Shown: positions 53,905-63,569 of the stretch, one piece after another | Numbering within the stretch: position 1 is the stretch's first letter | Layout: each line of letters opens with the position of its first letter | Origin: Chaetoderma sp. LZ-2023a | Taxonomy: Eukaryota > Mollusca > Caudofoveata > Chaetodermatida > Chaetodermatidae | Assembly (NCBI GenBank): GCA_034401795.1 | Contig: CM067366.1 | Span: forward strand, 70,052,514 to 70,116,513 | Length of the DNA stretch: 64,000 bases | Direction of reading: 5' to 3' | Notes under the pieces: model-generated | What the model saw: only the letters and a program-made list of their open reading frames with translations | Told to the model about the DNA's origin: nothing | Database searches by the model: none | Made by a program: the position numbers and the translations under genes

Positions 53905-54120
53905 GGGAAAGTGCAAATATTTGCAAGTGTTTGGGAAACTAATGATAAATATAAGGATTGGATTTTACCGGACAACACCTCAAACTCGCATGCCAAATGT
54001 AGTGTTTGTAATAAGTTGTGTGACATCAGGAATATGGGCGAGGCGGCTCTTGTTAGCCACATGTCGGGGAAAAAACATGAGACACTGACAGACAGAAGTT
54101 TGTCTAAAGCCAGCGCCGAA
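53905..54120 (+). pseudogene. hAT transposase N-terminal BED-type zinc finger remnant
   Basis: Frame starting near 53,911 reads NDKYKDWILP, then CSVCNKLCDIRNMGEAALVS with H and GKKH following: C-x2-C...H-x4-H, the BED finger used by hAT transposases to bind terminal repeats. About 40 codons later the frame loses similarity, and no RNase H-like catalytic domain follows. A GGTAAGAA splice-donor-like sequence at about 54,144-54,151 could end an original exon. Confidence 0.7.
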
Positions 54121-54184
54121 AGTTACGGGTTTCTTTGGTTCAAGGTAAGAATATTTTACATTTTCACATTGATAGTACCAGAAT

Positions 54185-54490
54185 CATTTAGAAGCGTAGC
54201 AATTTTATATCGCCCAATGTTAGATGATCCCAACTGCCCTCGTATCGTGAGGCCTCTTGTGTTGGCTCGTCATCGAGTGAAAATAATGAATTCCTGTTGC
54301 TATGGTGATCATTTAGAAGCGTGGCAATTTTATATCGTCCAATGTTAGATGATCCTGACTTTGTGCTGAGTCACGGTAAAATATTATTGACTGTCCGACA
54401 GCTCTTTCGTATCGCGAGGCCTCTTATGTTGCGGCATTATCAAGTGAAAATAATGAGGATTCCTCCTGTTGCTATGGCGATATGATCAGC
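54185..54490. repeat. 120-140 bp imperfect tandem duplication within the hAT remnant
   Basis: 'tttagaagcgtagcaattttatatcg', 'ccaatgttagatgatcc', 'tcgtatcgtgaggcctcttgtgtt' and 'gtgaaaataatga' each occur twice. Confidence 0.85.
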
Positions 54491-55492
54491 TATGGTAAAT
54501 TTATATTAAATTAGTGTATGTGTATATGTGCAGGGGTTAACTTGTTATCTAAAAGTTGGGGTGGGGGTGGCCCTCAACAAATAAATGTGGGTGTCTCAAG
54601 CTCAACTTTGCATGATAGCTGTTGAAGATTTTGAAAATAATTTGACAGAAAACTATTGCTGCAACAGTTTCCAGTCAAATTATTTTCAAAATATTCAACA
54701 AAAAATGTGCTGCTGTAATGAAATTCATATCTGGTTTGCATCCTGAAAAACACTCAGCCACTCCTAGACAATATACGGTTCCCAGAGCCACTCATAGACA
54801 ATATACTGTTCCCAATCTAGATTTTGGGGCTATATACCCTCAAAAAGTCCATTTATAATGAGAAGTCCTGTGTATGTGTGACACACTGTGTGTGTTTGTG
54901 TGTATGTTGATATTGCTGGCTATATTAGATTAAGATAACTCCTATGATCTTTTAATAGTGTGTTTTGATAGGATACAATGTAGCTGTTGAATATTTTGAA
55001 AATAATTTGACTGGAAACTATTGCTGCTTAAACCAGCAACAGTTTCCAGTCAAATTATTTTCAAAATATTCGACAAAAAATGTGCTGCTGTAATGAAATT
55101 CATATCTGTGTGTGCGCGCGCTGTGCTTTGACATTCTTGTGACAATTATTTATGTATGCAGTTTGTTATTGTCCTCGGGTCTTCCACTACTGCGGTTGCT
55201 TCAGTTACACAGGCAAAAATTGCGCACGCTGTGTTTTGATATTCTAGTTTTATAAAGTTTAATAAAGTTTATATATGATGAACTTAGTAACTGTGTTTGT
55301 TTTTTGTCTGATTGAAAATCCCAAAATGAGGTCTGGAAAATTTGAAATTGAGTCTGAAAAAAGTCTGGAAAAGGTATGGAATTTAATTCTGCTGAAGGTG
55401 TATGAACCCTGATTGTTGCACGTTATTCAAAGCATTGTATTATGTTCTGAATGAAGGTTGCTAATGATGTGTTTGCATATTCTTATTTACAG

Positions 55493-55585
55493 TTACGTAA
55501 TCTTGATCCATTTCTGTTACTCGATGACTTTGAAGTGAAGCTACCTGCTGGTTTTCCAGACCACCCACATAGGGGATTTGAGACG
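55493..55585 (+). CDS. PIR: Pirin, coding exon 2
   Basis: 93 bp, 31 codons, between TTATTTACAG and ACG|GTAAGA, phase 0 at both ends. Encodes [11 protein letters not shown] and [12 protein letters not shown]54 and H56 in the HPH motif are two of the four metal ligands of the pirin cupin. A hAT-like element ends 81 bp upstream and another element begins 8 bp downstream of the donor. Confidence 0.95.
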
Positions 55586-56731
55586 GTAAGATACAGTACA
55601 GCTCAGAATTAAGTTAACATGTCCTGAGAACAAAAGCGCAACAGACAAAAACAAAAATGTGCCAAGAAGAAAACAATAACGTGCCAGATGCAAAACAAAA
55701 ATGTTAGGCGAAGAAAACATAAACGCGACATGAAGAAAACAAAAAACACACCACTACGCCAGGACAAAAACAACAAATAAGTGACATTTTTTTAGCACGC
55801 CATAAAGTATCAGAAAGCGTTTGGAAACAAAATATGAACACGGCTAGAGAGCATGCCATGTCTTCAAAATACCTAGCACATTTGTGAAAGACATAGGCGC
55901 GTTTCACACGCTTCGTAAATTGGGAATGCCTGTGGACTTTGGCTCGTTACAAGTAGAAGTCGCGTTACCCATTCGAATTGTCAGTTCTTGCTGTTCACGA
56001 ACAGATTTAACAAGAACCCTACCATTCGACAATTGTACAGGAACAGTGTTTCCCGAAAAAAATTTCTCCCCATCAGACGAGGCGTGTAAATCTCGTTCGT
56101 GAATGCTAAGCATGCTAAACTGTTCTCGCTGTGGCATTCTAGAAGTTTCAGAATGTTGTTCACGAATGACGAGAAAGGACAACACATATTTTCACGATGT
56201 TCTCTTAAATTATTTTCATATCGGGAATAAAACAGAATTGTAAAGTTTATTTGTTGAAATGAATGTTTGCGACGAGATTTTGCAATGGTTTACATAATGT
56301 ACTTATGCACAAATGTATTCCCGTTGTTGGTGATTGGCATTGTATTTGTACAAAACTACGAAAAGTATGCTGGCTCCATCTATTAAATCTACAGAACTGT
56401 ATTTCTATAGACCGCTTATGACCATTCAACGGCGGCATTTCCGAGCAATATTTTATAATATCTAACATATTATTGTGAATAAAACCTTACAATGAAGACA
56501 AACTGAAGCTCAAGTAACATCCATAGTTGATCGTGATAGATCTATTTTGTAGTTTTGTCTGACATTTTACCAGGAATATTAGTCCCGCGAAACTGCCCAG
56601 TGTTCTCAGTGCTCCAGATAACTTTCTTCACTTGGGAGTACAGTACTCCTTAATTTTTCAACTGACAGGTACAACATAATTCATGGGGGTTACAAGACCT
56701 TTTCTCTTTTGACCACTGGTGCCTTCTCCTT

Positions 56732-57060
56732 TAACCCTCAAGTTTGTTCAAGAAAATTTATATTTTCTCATACGTGATGCCTGGGCCATTGCCTTCGGCA
56801 GACAAACTAGTTGAATCCATGCCATTTATATTTTGCTACTGAATAAATGATAATGAATCTTGAATTGTGAGTCCGAGAAAATGTCCAGTTGCAGACCAAG
56901 AGAAAATTATATTTGAAAATTTATTACTGGAATGACTGACTTGATTATCAAGCCAGTCATTCCAGTGGTAAATTAAAAAAAATTGTCTCTTGGTCTGGAC
57001 ATGGACATTTCCCAAGACCACTGCAGAAGCCGTTTTTGGCCGGCTTTAGTGTTAAAGTGA
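56732..57060. repeat. Palindromic TTAA-MITE with an internal insertion in one arm
   Basis: Left end TTAACCCTCAAGTTTG, right end GTGTTAAAGTGATAA. The arms 'gcagaccaagagaaaattat' and inverse meet at 'gattatcaagcc'. About 100 bp of unrelated sequence (about 56,775-56,870) interrupts the left arm. Confidence 0.8.
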
Positions 57061-58590
57061 TAAACTAGTCACCCCCCCCCCACCACCACCTAAACCCCTC
57101 TCATGTTATTTCCTCTAGCCAGAAAACAGTTACATGTTATGGTTGGGGCAGGGTGTTTGGGACTCATTGCTATTGATCAACTAACTAGTCAGTTTTGCGT
57201 ACCAGATTTGAATTCTGAATGAGAATATATTTTTATATCAAAAGTTAGTTTATTTTAAAACAAGGTGTGTTATGGTGCGGATACGATTAGCCTATAGAGA
57301 TACATTAGCATTCTAAAGACTATCTCTGTGGCAAATGAATAAATATTATTGCTATAATAATGCTTGTCATTCTCAATTCTGAAATTTGTTTTAATGGAGG
57401 TAAATTTAGATGCTAGTTTGACTGAATGAAGTTACAGACAACAATTAATCACTTACAGAAGTTAGTCAAATTGTTTTCAAAATAATTAGCAGAGTCAACT
57501 ATACCATACGGTAGATGTATCATTGACATTGGATATAAAATAGAAGGAAAAGTGTTAACACTCCACATTTTCATGGAGCAATTTTTGTTATTTAGAAGGG
57601 AAATTCCAGTTTTTTGCTTCCTATTTGATTAAGATGAGACTAAGGTATAGAACTGCTGACAAGACAAGTTATTGCAATTAGAATATTGTTCATTTAATCT
57701 TGGCAAGTTTCTTACTAAAAATATGATCCAAGGTGAGAAGCACTAATATATTGGTTACTGTAATAAGAAAACAGATCTTTTAATATTTGCCGGTAAACTA
57801 AATCAGGTGAAGAGAACTTGCAGTTATTATTGGCAGAGTAGTGCTTTAGCCTAACAACGGAATGTGTTGAAAATTTCATATTAAAAGTTATTGCTATTAT
57901 TACCTCTCCAATTAAAATAAGTGTGAAAGAACAAACTTTTACAAATATTTCTGTATATTTTGGTGTATCTAATGAAATATTCACAATTAAAAAATCTACC
58001 GTCTCCACTCATACGTTAATCCTTAATTACAAAATGCCATATGAGATATGCCTTCATGGAGATTCAGAGTTTCTGAAAGACAAACTCGGATTATATTGGT
58101 GCAGAAACTTTTTTCATTGACAAGCATATAGGTAACGCAAAGGTCTTGTAATAAAGAAAAGAAAACCATGTTGCGGAGACGGAGATCATACCGTTTAGTG
58201 ATAGTCGTATAGGCAATGCTTTTACGCTTGTACGCGCCTTATCTGGAGCCATGCAGTGCAGCGAACATGCCAACCTGGTGAGATTTCACATACATGTAGT
58301 TTATTCTCGTCCGGTTGCTTTCGCATTTACTTTCTATAAACATCCAGCGTAGTGGAACATGCTGACTTGCGGGATTTGACATACATGTAGATTTTTTTTG
58401 CGCGGTAGACAAATAGTATGACGGCCGACGATTTTAGCACTTATTTTCATTTCAATCCCTGTCTACATTATATATCGAGAATACTATTATCGGCGAGCCA
58501 GAGAAAAGCACGACCGCTTTTTAGAAAAACAATCTTGTCGGGAAGTGTTTTGGCTCGTTTAGGCTTATCCTGTTCGTAATTAATTCAAGT
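57061..58590. other. Interior of the TA-flanked element, no gene
   Basis: Poly-C at 57,072-57,082, a decayed fold-back (57,350-57,500) and AT-rich sequence. No coding frame is supported. Confidence 0.4.
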
Positions 58591-58776
58591 ACATCATGGA
58601 AAAAGTCACCTGGCATTTCAACCTCATCCTGTTTGTGTTTTTCATTTGGCGCGCAATGTTTTTCATTTAGCGCGTTTGTGTTTTTATTTGGCGCGAAATG
58701 TTTTTCAATTTAGCGTGAAATGTCTTTCATTTTGCTGCTGTTGCGTTTTTTGATAACTTAATTCTGAGCTGTACTG

Positions 58777-59931
58777 TACCCATAGGACATCTGGGATTAT
58801 TTTCCCACCTAACCTCCTATAAGAAAAAATCGGAAACATAATAAAGCATCCTTATGGAAAAGAGGATAAAGATTTTTCAAACTACATGTATGTCATTGGC
58901 ATTATTGATCAATTTGGGCATCATCCATCTTGGACGTTGTGTCATTTTTAAGGACATTTAACATCTCTGAAACGGCATGACCAATTGATTTGAAACTCAA
59001 GAAACTTCATCTAGGACAAAACCTGATCCAAATTTGTTCAAGAGAACCTGATTGGTCAATTTGTCATGAACAGTCTTCTTCATGAAGAGTACCTACATGT
59101 AACTTACTATGACATCATAATGAATGACGTCGATAAGCACGTCACGAACGCATATTTGAAGACAGACTATAGGTTGTTGTACGAATTGTATGTCTTTACT
59201 ATTTAATAAATATCCTGTTGAATATTTTGAAACTAATTTGACTGGATGCCAGTCAAATTAGTAACAAAATATGCACCAACTCAACTGTATTGTTTTCACG
59301 AAATTGATAGTCAGGGCAATCAGGGATCGATCAATCCCAACATGGCAAAGTGTGGGTGGAGCATAGCTAGTGATGGGCGGTGCATATCTAAAATTGGAAC
59401 GGTCCATTGACCATACTGTGCCTATTTAAAAGATCTGACTACAGATGTACATTGTCTTCACCTAGAGATGTTTACACATTCATCTAATGTAGGTGAATAT
59501 TGACTCATCGATATGCTCTTCAATAGCCTGAAGAAATACAGAGAATTTGAACTAACCATTCAGCTAAACTCGAATTGGGATGCCTATATTAACCAAACTT
59601 GGCTGGAAGGCCCTTAGCATACATGTTCATGTAGTAGTGTTCAGAAAAGTTATAAGAAATATGATTTTTAAAGTTTTTGATGGCCATCTTGCATTTTGAA
59701 ATATTGCTCTCAAAATGTTTAAAACTTAAATTTCATTGTTTTTAGCCAGAACTGTTGAATATCTGGCAAAAAATGTGCATGTGTAGGGATTTACAGGTAG
59801 AACATGGCCTTTCAATGTCAATGTTCCAGGTGAGCGATACAGTCCTCTTGCAACACGTGTTAGTACCTTTTGTGTAGGTGTTTATTCAGATGTAACAACA
59901 AGTAATAATAGTACATGTAATGACTTGAAAA
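58777..59931 (+). other. PIR: Rest of pirin intron 2, dispersed repeats
   Basis: Includes a fold-back with the adjoining GGGATCGATCAATCCCAAC repeat (59,170-59,420). The rest, for example 58,900-59,160 and 59,500-59,620, resembles other dispersed intronic sequence ('ccaaacttggctggaaggcccttag') without coding capacity. Confidence 0.45.
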
Positions 59932-60387
59932 TAGACCTAGAGCTGTTAGGTATACCGAAAATACTGCGCGATATCAATACCACAACAATATTGAAATACT
60001 GGACCGAACAAATCTCATATTACCGAAATTTCAATATTGAAAAAAATTGCCTCAAATTGCACAAGAGAGAATTCCATCAAATTTGCACATCTATGCAATC
60101 CTCATTATTTCACGTCACAAGATCATCATAATGTTGCACTGTCTGACAATTATTATATAAGTTTCAAAATGGCTAGTCCGTGGACGTTTTTCAAGCGAAT
60201 TAATAGTAAAGTGGAATGTATTGGAGAATCATGATAATACAATAAATTTAGAAAAGCACTTGCAATATAACCACAAAATAAGAGTTTGCAGAAGTATCAA
60301 TGCGATACCGTACCGGTACCGAGGTAATTGGGATCAAAAATACCGATATCGGTACCGAACATAAAATATCAATAACTAACAGCTCTA
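59932..60387 (+). mobile_element. 456-bp hAT MITE with perfect 8-bp target duplication
   Basis: CTTGAAAA lies on both sides (59,924-59,931 and 60,388-60,395). The right end, read inwards, is TAGAGCTGTTAG. The left has the same motif 6 bp in (TAGACCTAGAGCTGTTAG), as if the end were duplicated. Near the right end are palindromic GGTACCGATATCGGTA-type motifs. At 60,169-60,231, ASPWTFFKRINSKVEC resembles the start of a hAT transposase BED finger, so this derives from a larger autonomous hAT. Confidence 0.8.
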
Positions 60388-60513
60388 CTTGAAAACCACA
60401 AATTCTCTGACTTGTTAAATGATTATCTTTTAACACATTGTAGGAAATATACACATACACCCTGATGCTTTGTGTGTGAGAATTTGTATTGATTTATTAT
60501 TGTATCTTGACAG

Positions 60514-60594
60514 GTAGCTTATATGCTCTCTGGATCATTTCTTCATGAGGACTTTTTGGGCCACAAAGGTGTGATCAATGAAGGTGATCTTCAG
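60514..60594 (+). CDS. PIR: Pirin, coding exon 3
   Basis: 81 bp, 27 codons, between TTGACAG and CAG|GTGAGA, phase 0. Encodes VAYMLSGSFLHEDFLGHKGV then INEGDLQ, the cupin strand region where human pirin has a similar HEDF-GH-G block. Residues 62-88 of the assembled protein. Confidence 0.95.
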
Positions 60595-60648
60595 GTGAGA
60601 TTCTGTCGTACATAGAGAACTTATCTAGATCTAAGTGTATATTAACCA

Positions 60649-60870
60649 TTAACCCTCGAATTTGGTCGGGAAGATTTCAATTTTCTCGGAAAATTGCCAT
60701 TTGTAGACCAAGAGAAGACTATTTTTGAAAATGTAACTCTGGACTGACTGGCTCAGTTATCGAGCCAGTTATTCTAGTGGTAAATTTTCAGAAATAATCT
60801 CTTGGTCTGCAAATGGACATTTCTCAAGACCACTGCAGAAGCTGTTTTAGGATGATATGAGTGTTAAATG
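60649..60870. repeat. Palindromic TTAA-MITE copy, well preserved
   Basis: Left end TTAACCCTCGAATTTGG. Arms 'tgtagaccaagagaagactatttttgaaaa' and 'ttttcagaaataatctcttggtctgca' meet at 'ggctcagttatcgagcc'. The right end is 'gaccactgcagaagctgtttta' then 'gagtgttaaatgg'. It starts 54 bp after exon 3. Confidence 0.85.
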
Positions 60871-60999
60871 GCATACTAACAAGTACTTCATTGCAAACCA
60901 TGGAAGAATCCAATCTGTCACTCAAGTATCTGAGGTCACAATCAAAGTCTTGTAGACTCTGCGTCATGAAATTTGAAAGACCTGACATGAAGTGTATGA

Positions 61000-61260
61000 A
61001 TTGTATGTCTTTGAATGATGAATTTCAAATTTAATAAATATTATTTTAAATATTTTGAAACTGGAAGCAACAACCCCCAGTCAAATTACAGTCATTATTA
61101 TATTCAAAAGCTTATAAAATGATGTACATGTATCGTTACCGTGAAATTTAAATTCTGTTTCAATGTCTTAAAAGTGATTTCAACCCAAAGTGTGCAAAGC
61201 TTAGCTAGATATGGTCAGTGGGTATCTAGAACTGGATCCAGGTATTCATGATGCTCATAT
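61000..61260. repeat. Fold-back plus dispersed repeat copy
   Basis: Contains 'aataaatattattttaaatattttgaaa', 'cagtcaaattac' and 'cccaaagtgtgcaaagcttagctag'; homologous to 59,170-59,420 and 62,780-63,010, but more decayed. Confidence 0.6.
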
Positions 61261-61298
61261 GGCTTGGTAGTGATACGCACCAGTAAATTGTAATTACA

Positions 61299-61460
61299 TG
61301 GATACATGTATGGCTTTTTAGGGATACATGTGTGGCTTTTTAGGGATACATGTATGGCTTTTTAGAGATACATGTGTGGCTTTTTAGGGATACATGTATG
61401 GCTTTTTAGGGATACATGTATGGCTTTTTAGGGATACATGTGTGGCTTTTTAGGGATACC
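61299..61460. repeat. 22-bp minisatellite
   Basis: About seven units of GGGATACATGTATGGCTTTTTA with exact 22-bp spacing. ATGTATGG alternates with ATGTGTGG in part of the array. Confidence 0.95.
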
Positions 61461-61741
61461 CACCATTAAAGTGTAATTAGATGGCCTTGAAGTGATACCC
61501 ACACGTTGCCAAGGTTTTGGATGGATGGGTCCTGCGCACCTGACATGTATTAACTGGTTTAATGGGTAAAACATGTCTTTGCAGTGCTCTTGAGAAAAGT
61601 CCATTTGCAGCCTACCGCTGAAAGGCTGGCTCAATAACTGACCCTGTCTTTCCAGTTGTACAAAATAACAGAATCTGATCTCACCATGCAGATGGACATT
61701 TACTTAGCAGAGATTTCATCAAAAATATTGACTACATTGTA

Positions 61742-61918
61742 GTAACCCTTTCATGGTCAAGCCGGCCAAACCCGCCCTCTGCAGATGTCCATTTACAGGC
61801 CAACAGGAGACTATTTGTGAAAATTTACAACTGGAATGACTGGCTCAATAACCGAGCCAGTCATTCCAGTGGTAAATATTTCCTTTTTCTGGACAAATCG
61901 TGACTAGTAAAGGGTTAA
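61742..61918. repeat. Palindromic TTAA-MITE copy, short form
   Basis: Left end GTAACCCTTTCATGG, right end AGTAAAGGGTTAA. The central stem 'ctggaatgactggctcaataaccgagccagtcattccag' is a nearly perfect hairpin. Confidence 0.85.
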
Positions 61919-62214
61919 GGGGCTTAACCTAGAGTAATGTGTCCTAGTTTTCACTGCTGCCAGTGACGATTAACAGGAATGTCACTAACAGTTGACCAGA
62001 TATTTCAATGTCAGCTTTTCACATGCGATCATCAGGCATCAAGCTTGTGTATAGATTCATCTAATGTTGTGTTGTGTGTGTCAACTAAGTCATATAGTGT
62101 ACATACTCTTGCAGTGGTCACTGAAAATTAAACATATTTCTCTTCCACAAATGTTTGCTAAGCACACGGTCTTGGTTCATACAGCGTATATACTGAAGGT
62201 GGGTTCACTCAATA

Positions 62215-62400
62215 TTAACCCTTTAACACACAAGCTGGCTAAAAATGTCTTCTGCGGTGGTCTTAAGAAATGTCCATTTGCAGACCAAGAGAAAACAATT
62301 TTTGAAAATTTATCATTGACATTCTTGGCTGGAGGACTGAGCCAGTGGTTCCATTGATAGCCTTTCAAAAATGGTCTCTTAGAAAGCATGTCAATTGAGC
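62215..62400. repeat. Palindromic TTAA-MITE copy, partial
   Basis: Left end TTAACCCTTTAACACACAAG, then 'cttctgcggtggtcttaagaaatgtccatttgcagaccaagag'. The right arm is decayed. It ends about 65 bp before exon 4. Confidence 0.75.
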
Positions 62401-62465
62401 CTAAATTCATTATTCTATAATTATCATTCTTATCATTCTTTTGTTATCCACATGTCCATTGTCAG

Positions 62466-62672
62466 TGGATGACCGCTGGTCGAGGTGTTGTCCACTTGGA
62501 AATGCCTCATGGTGACAAAGGTGGACATGGTCTTCAACTGTGGGTGAACCTGAGCAAGGAGAATAAAATGGTGCCACCAAGTTATCAAGAGCTACAAGAT
62601 AAAGAGATTCCCAGAGCGAGCAAAGATGGTGTCACTGCAAAAATCATTGCCGGTGAAGCATTTAGCGTTAAG
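62466..62672 (+). CDS. PIR: Pirin, coding exon 4
   Basis: 207 bp, 69 codons, between CATTGTCAG and AAG|GTATGC, phase 0. Encodes WMTAGRGVVHLEMPHGDKGG, HGLQLWVNLS, the PPSYQELQDKEIP region and VTAKIIAGEAFSVK. H98 and E100 (VVHLEMP) complete the four-ligand iron site with H54 and H56. The encoded part ends at residue 157 of a protein that is about 290 residues in human, so later exons lie beyond the window. Confidence 0.96.
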
Positions 62673-62779
62673 GTATGCACACTCCTGGTGTCAGCCACTC
62701 AGTCAAATAATGAATCCGATCTGTCAATCAACCATTCTGTCAATTTCAAATAACCATTTTCAACTAATGTTACAATCCG

Positions 62780-63010
62780 ATGTCACAATCAAAAGGTTTG
62801 ACTTGAGAAATCAACTACGTATTTTGAAAACTAGGCAGCAACAACACCCAGTAAAATTCATTTCAAAATATTCAACAGCTTACCAAAAAAAATTTCTGTG
62901 AATTGATAGCCTGTGAGTTCAGGGATCGATTGATCCCAACAACGGGCGAAGTGTGCCAGGGCTGAAGCTTACATGTAGCTAAAACTGGATTCCTCCATTA
63001 TGGCAAATTC
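62780..63010. repeat. Fold-back plus dispersed repeat copy
   Basis: Has 'ttcatttcaaaatattcaacag', 'attgatagcctg', GGGATCGATTGATCCCAAC and 'gctaaaactggattc', as at 52.2 and 59.3 kb. Confidence 0.65.
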
Positions 63011-63510
63011 ATGTGTTATACCATCATGTACAAAGCCTGTGCTCCAGAAAATTCTGATGAGATGTGCTCAGATTCCATGGTACATGTATGGTCCATTAAA
63101 TGATGGGTTGAATTTCTCTACTAATCTTGATTTTCTGCAATGAAATCTTCAAAGATTGGCGACCATCGTCGATCACCTTGGTTAAACATCATCTTTTGAA
63201 GAACCACTGGCTTGATGTCAACCAAATTTGGCAGGAAGCATTCTTAGGCCATAGGTTTCAAATATGTTCAATGGAAGCTGATAGTCAATTTGGTCTATTG
63301 CCATCTTGGATGACCTAGTTCTTACAAAGATGACCTCTTCACCAGATTTGCTAAAGAGATCTCGAGAACATTTAGGAAATATGATTATGGACAAAGGGCC
63401 ATTCAAGTTGGTTCAATGGAAGTCGATCAGTTACAAACATGACAATCATCGACCAATCAAAATTATAGCTTAACTTTATGAAGTAAAACAAGCTGTTGTG
63501 ATACCCAGAA
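63011..63510. other. PIR: Pirin intron 4, no gene
   Basis: Contains 'accaaatttggcaggaagcattcttagg', similar in style to 59,590-59,620, so probably a dispersed repeat. No coding frame is supported. Confidence 0.45.
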
Positions 63511-63516
63511 CATCGG

Positions 63517-63552
63517 GTGCGTGCGTGCGTGCGTGCGTGCATGCGTGCGTGC
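63517..63552. repeat. (GCGT)n microsatellite
   Basis: Nine GTGC units with one ATGC interruption. Confidence 0.95.
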
Positions 63553-63569
63553 ATTTTTTCAATATTAAC

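Larger units (their letters stand above)
53487..55411 (+). mobile_element. hAT-like transposon remnant in pirin intron 1
   Basis: Ends CAGGGTTCGTACGC and, read inwards from the right, CAGGGTTCATACAC (12 of 14 match). ATTGTT borders both ends (53,481-53,486 and 55,412-55,417). Subterminal repeats of TATGGAAA and GTCTGGAAAA fill 53,500-53,600 and 55,325-55,385. It keeps a zinc-finger exon of a hAT transposase but no catalytic core. Two near-identical fold-backs (54,626-54,740 and 54,982-55,110) and a 120-bp duplication are nested inside. Confidence 0.78.
45637..55492 (+). other. PIR: Pirin intron 1, filled with mobile DNA
   Basis: 9.9 kb from GTTAGT to TTATTTACAG. It holds a fold-back at 45.96-46.29 kb, MITE and fold-back copies, the DIRS element (47.8-52.05 kb), a minisatellite with a hairpin insert and a hAT-derived element that ends 81 bp before exon 2. 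Confidence 0.85.
55594..58776. mobile_element. 3.2 kb element with Tc1/mariner-like TA-flanked inverted ends
   Basis: Left end CAGTACAGCTCAGAATTAAG; right end, read inwards, is identical for at least 22 bp. TA lies on both outer sides (55,592-55,593 and 58,777-58,778). Next to both ends are repeats of the type AAAAACAAAAACGCGCCAA. TA duplications and CAGT ends suggest Tc1/mariner-like mobilisation. No transposase was recognised. A minus-strand frame at 56,185-55,904 has no known similarity. It hosts a TTAA-MITE at 56.73 kb and a fold-back at 57.35 kb. Confidence 0.75.

Noticed and set aside
55904-56185. 93-codon minus-strand frame within the TA-flanked element
   Set aside because: It reads plausibly but has no motif of any transposase I know and no supporting context; not called as a gene.
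62626-62901. 91-codon frame overlapping pirin exon 4 in another phase
   Set aside because: Runs across the exon-intron border in the wrong frame; a shadow.
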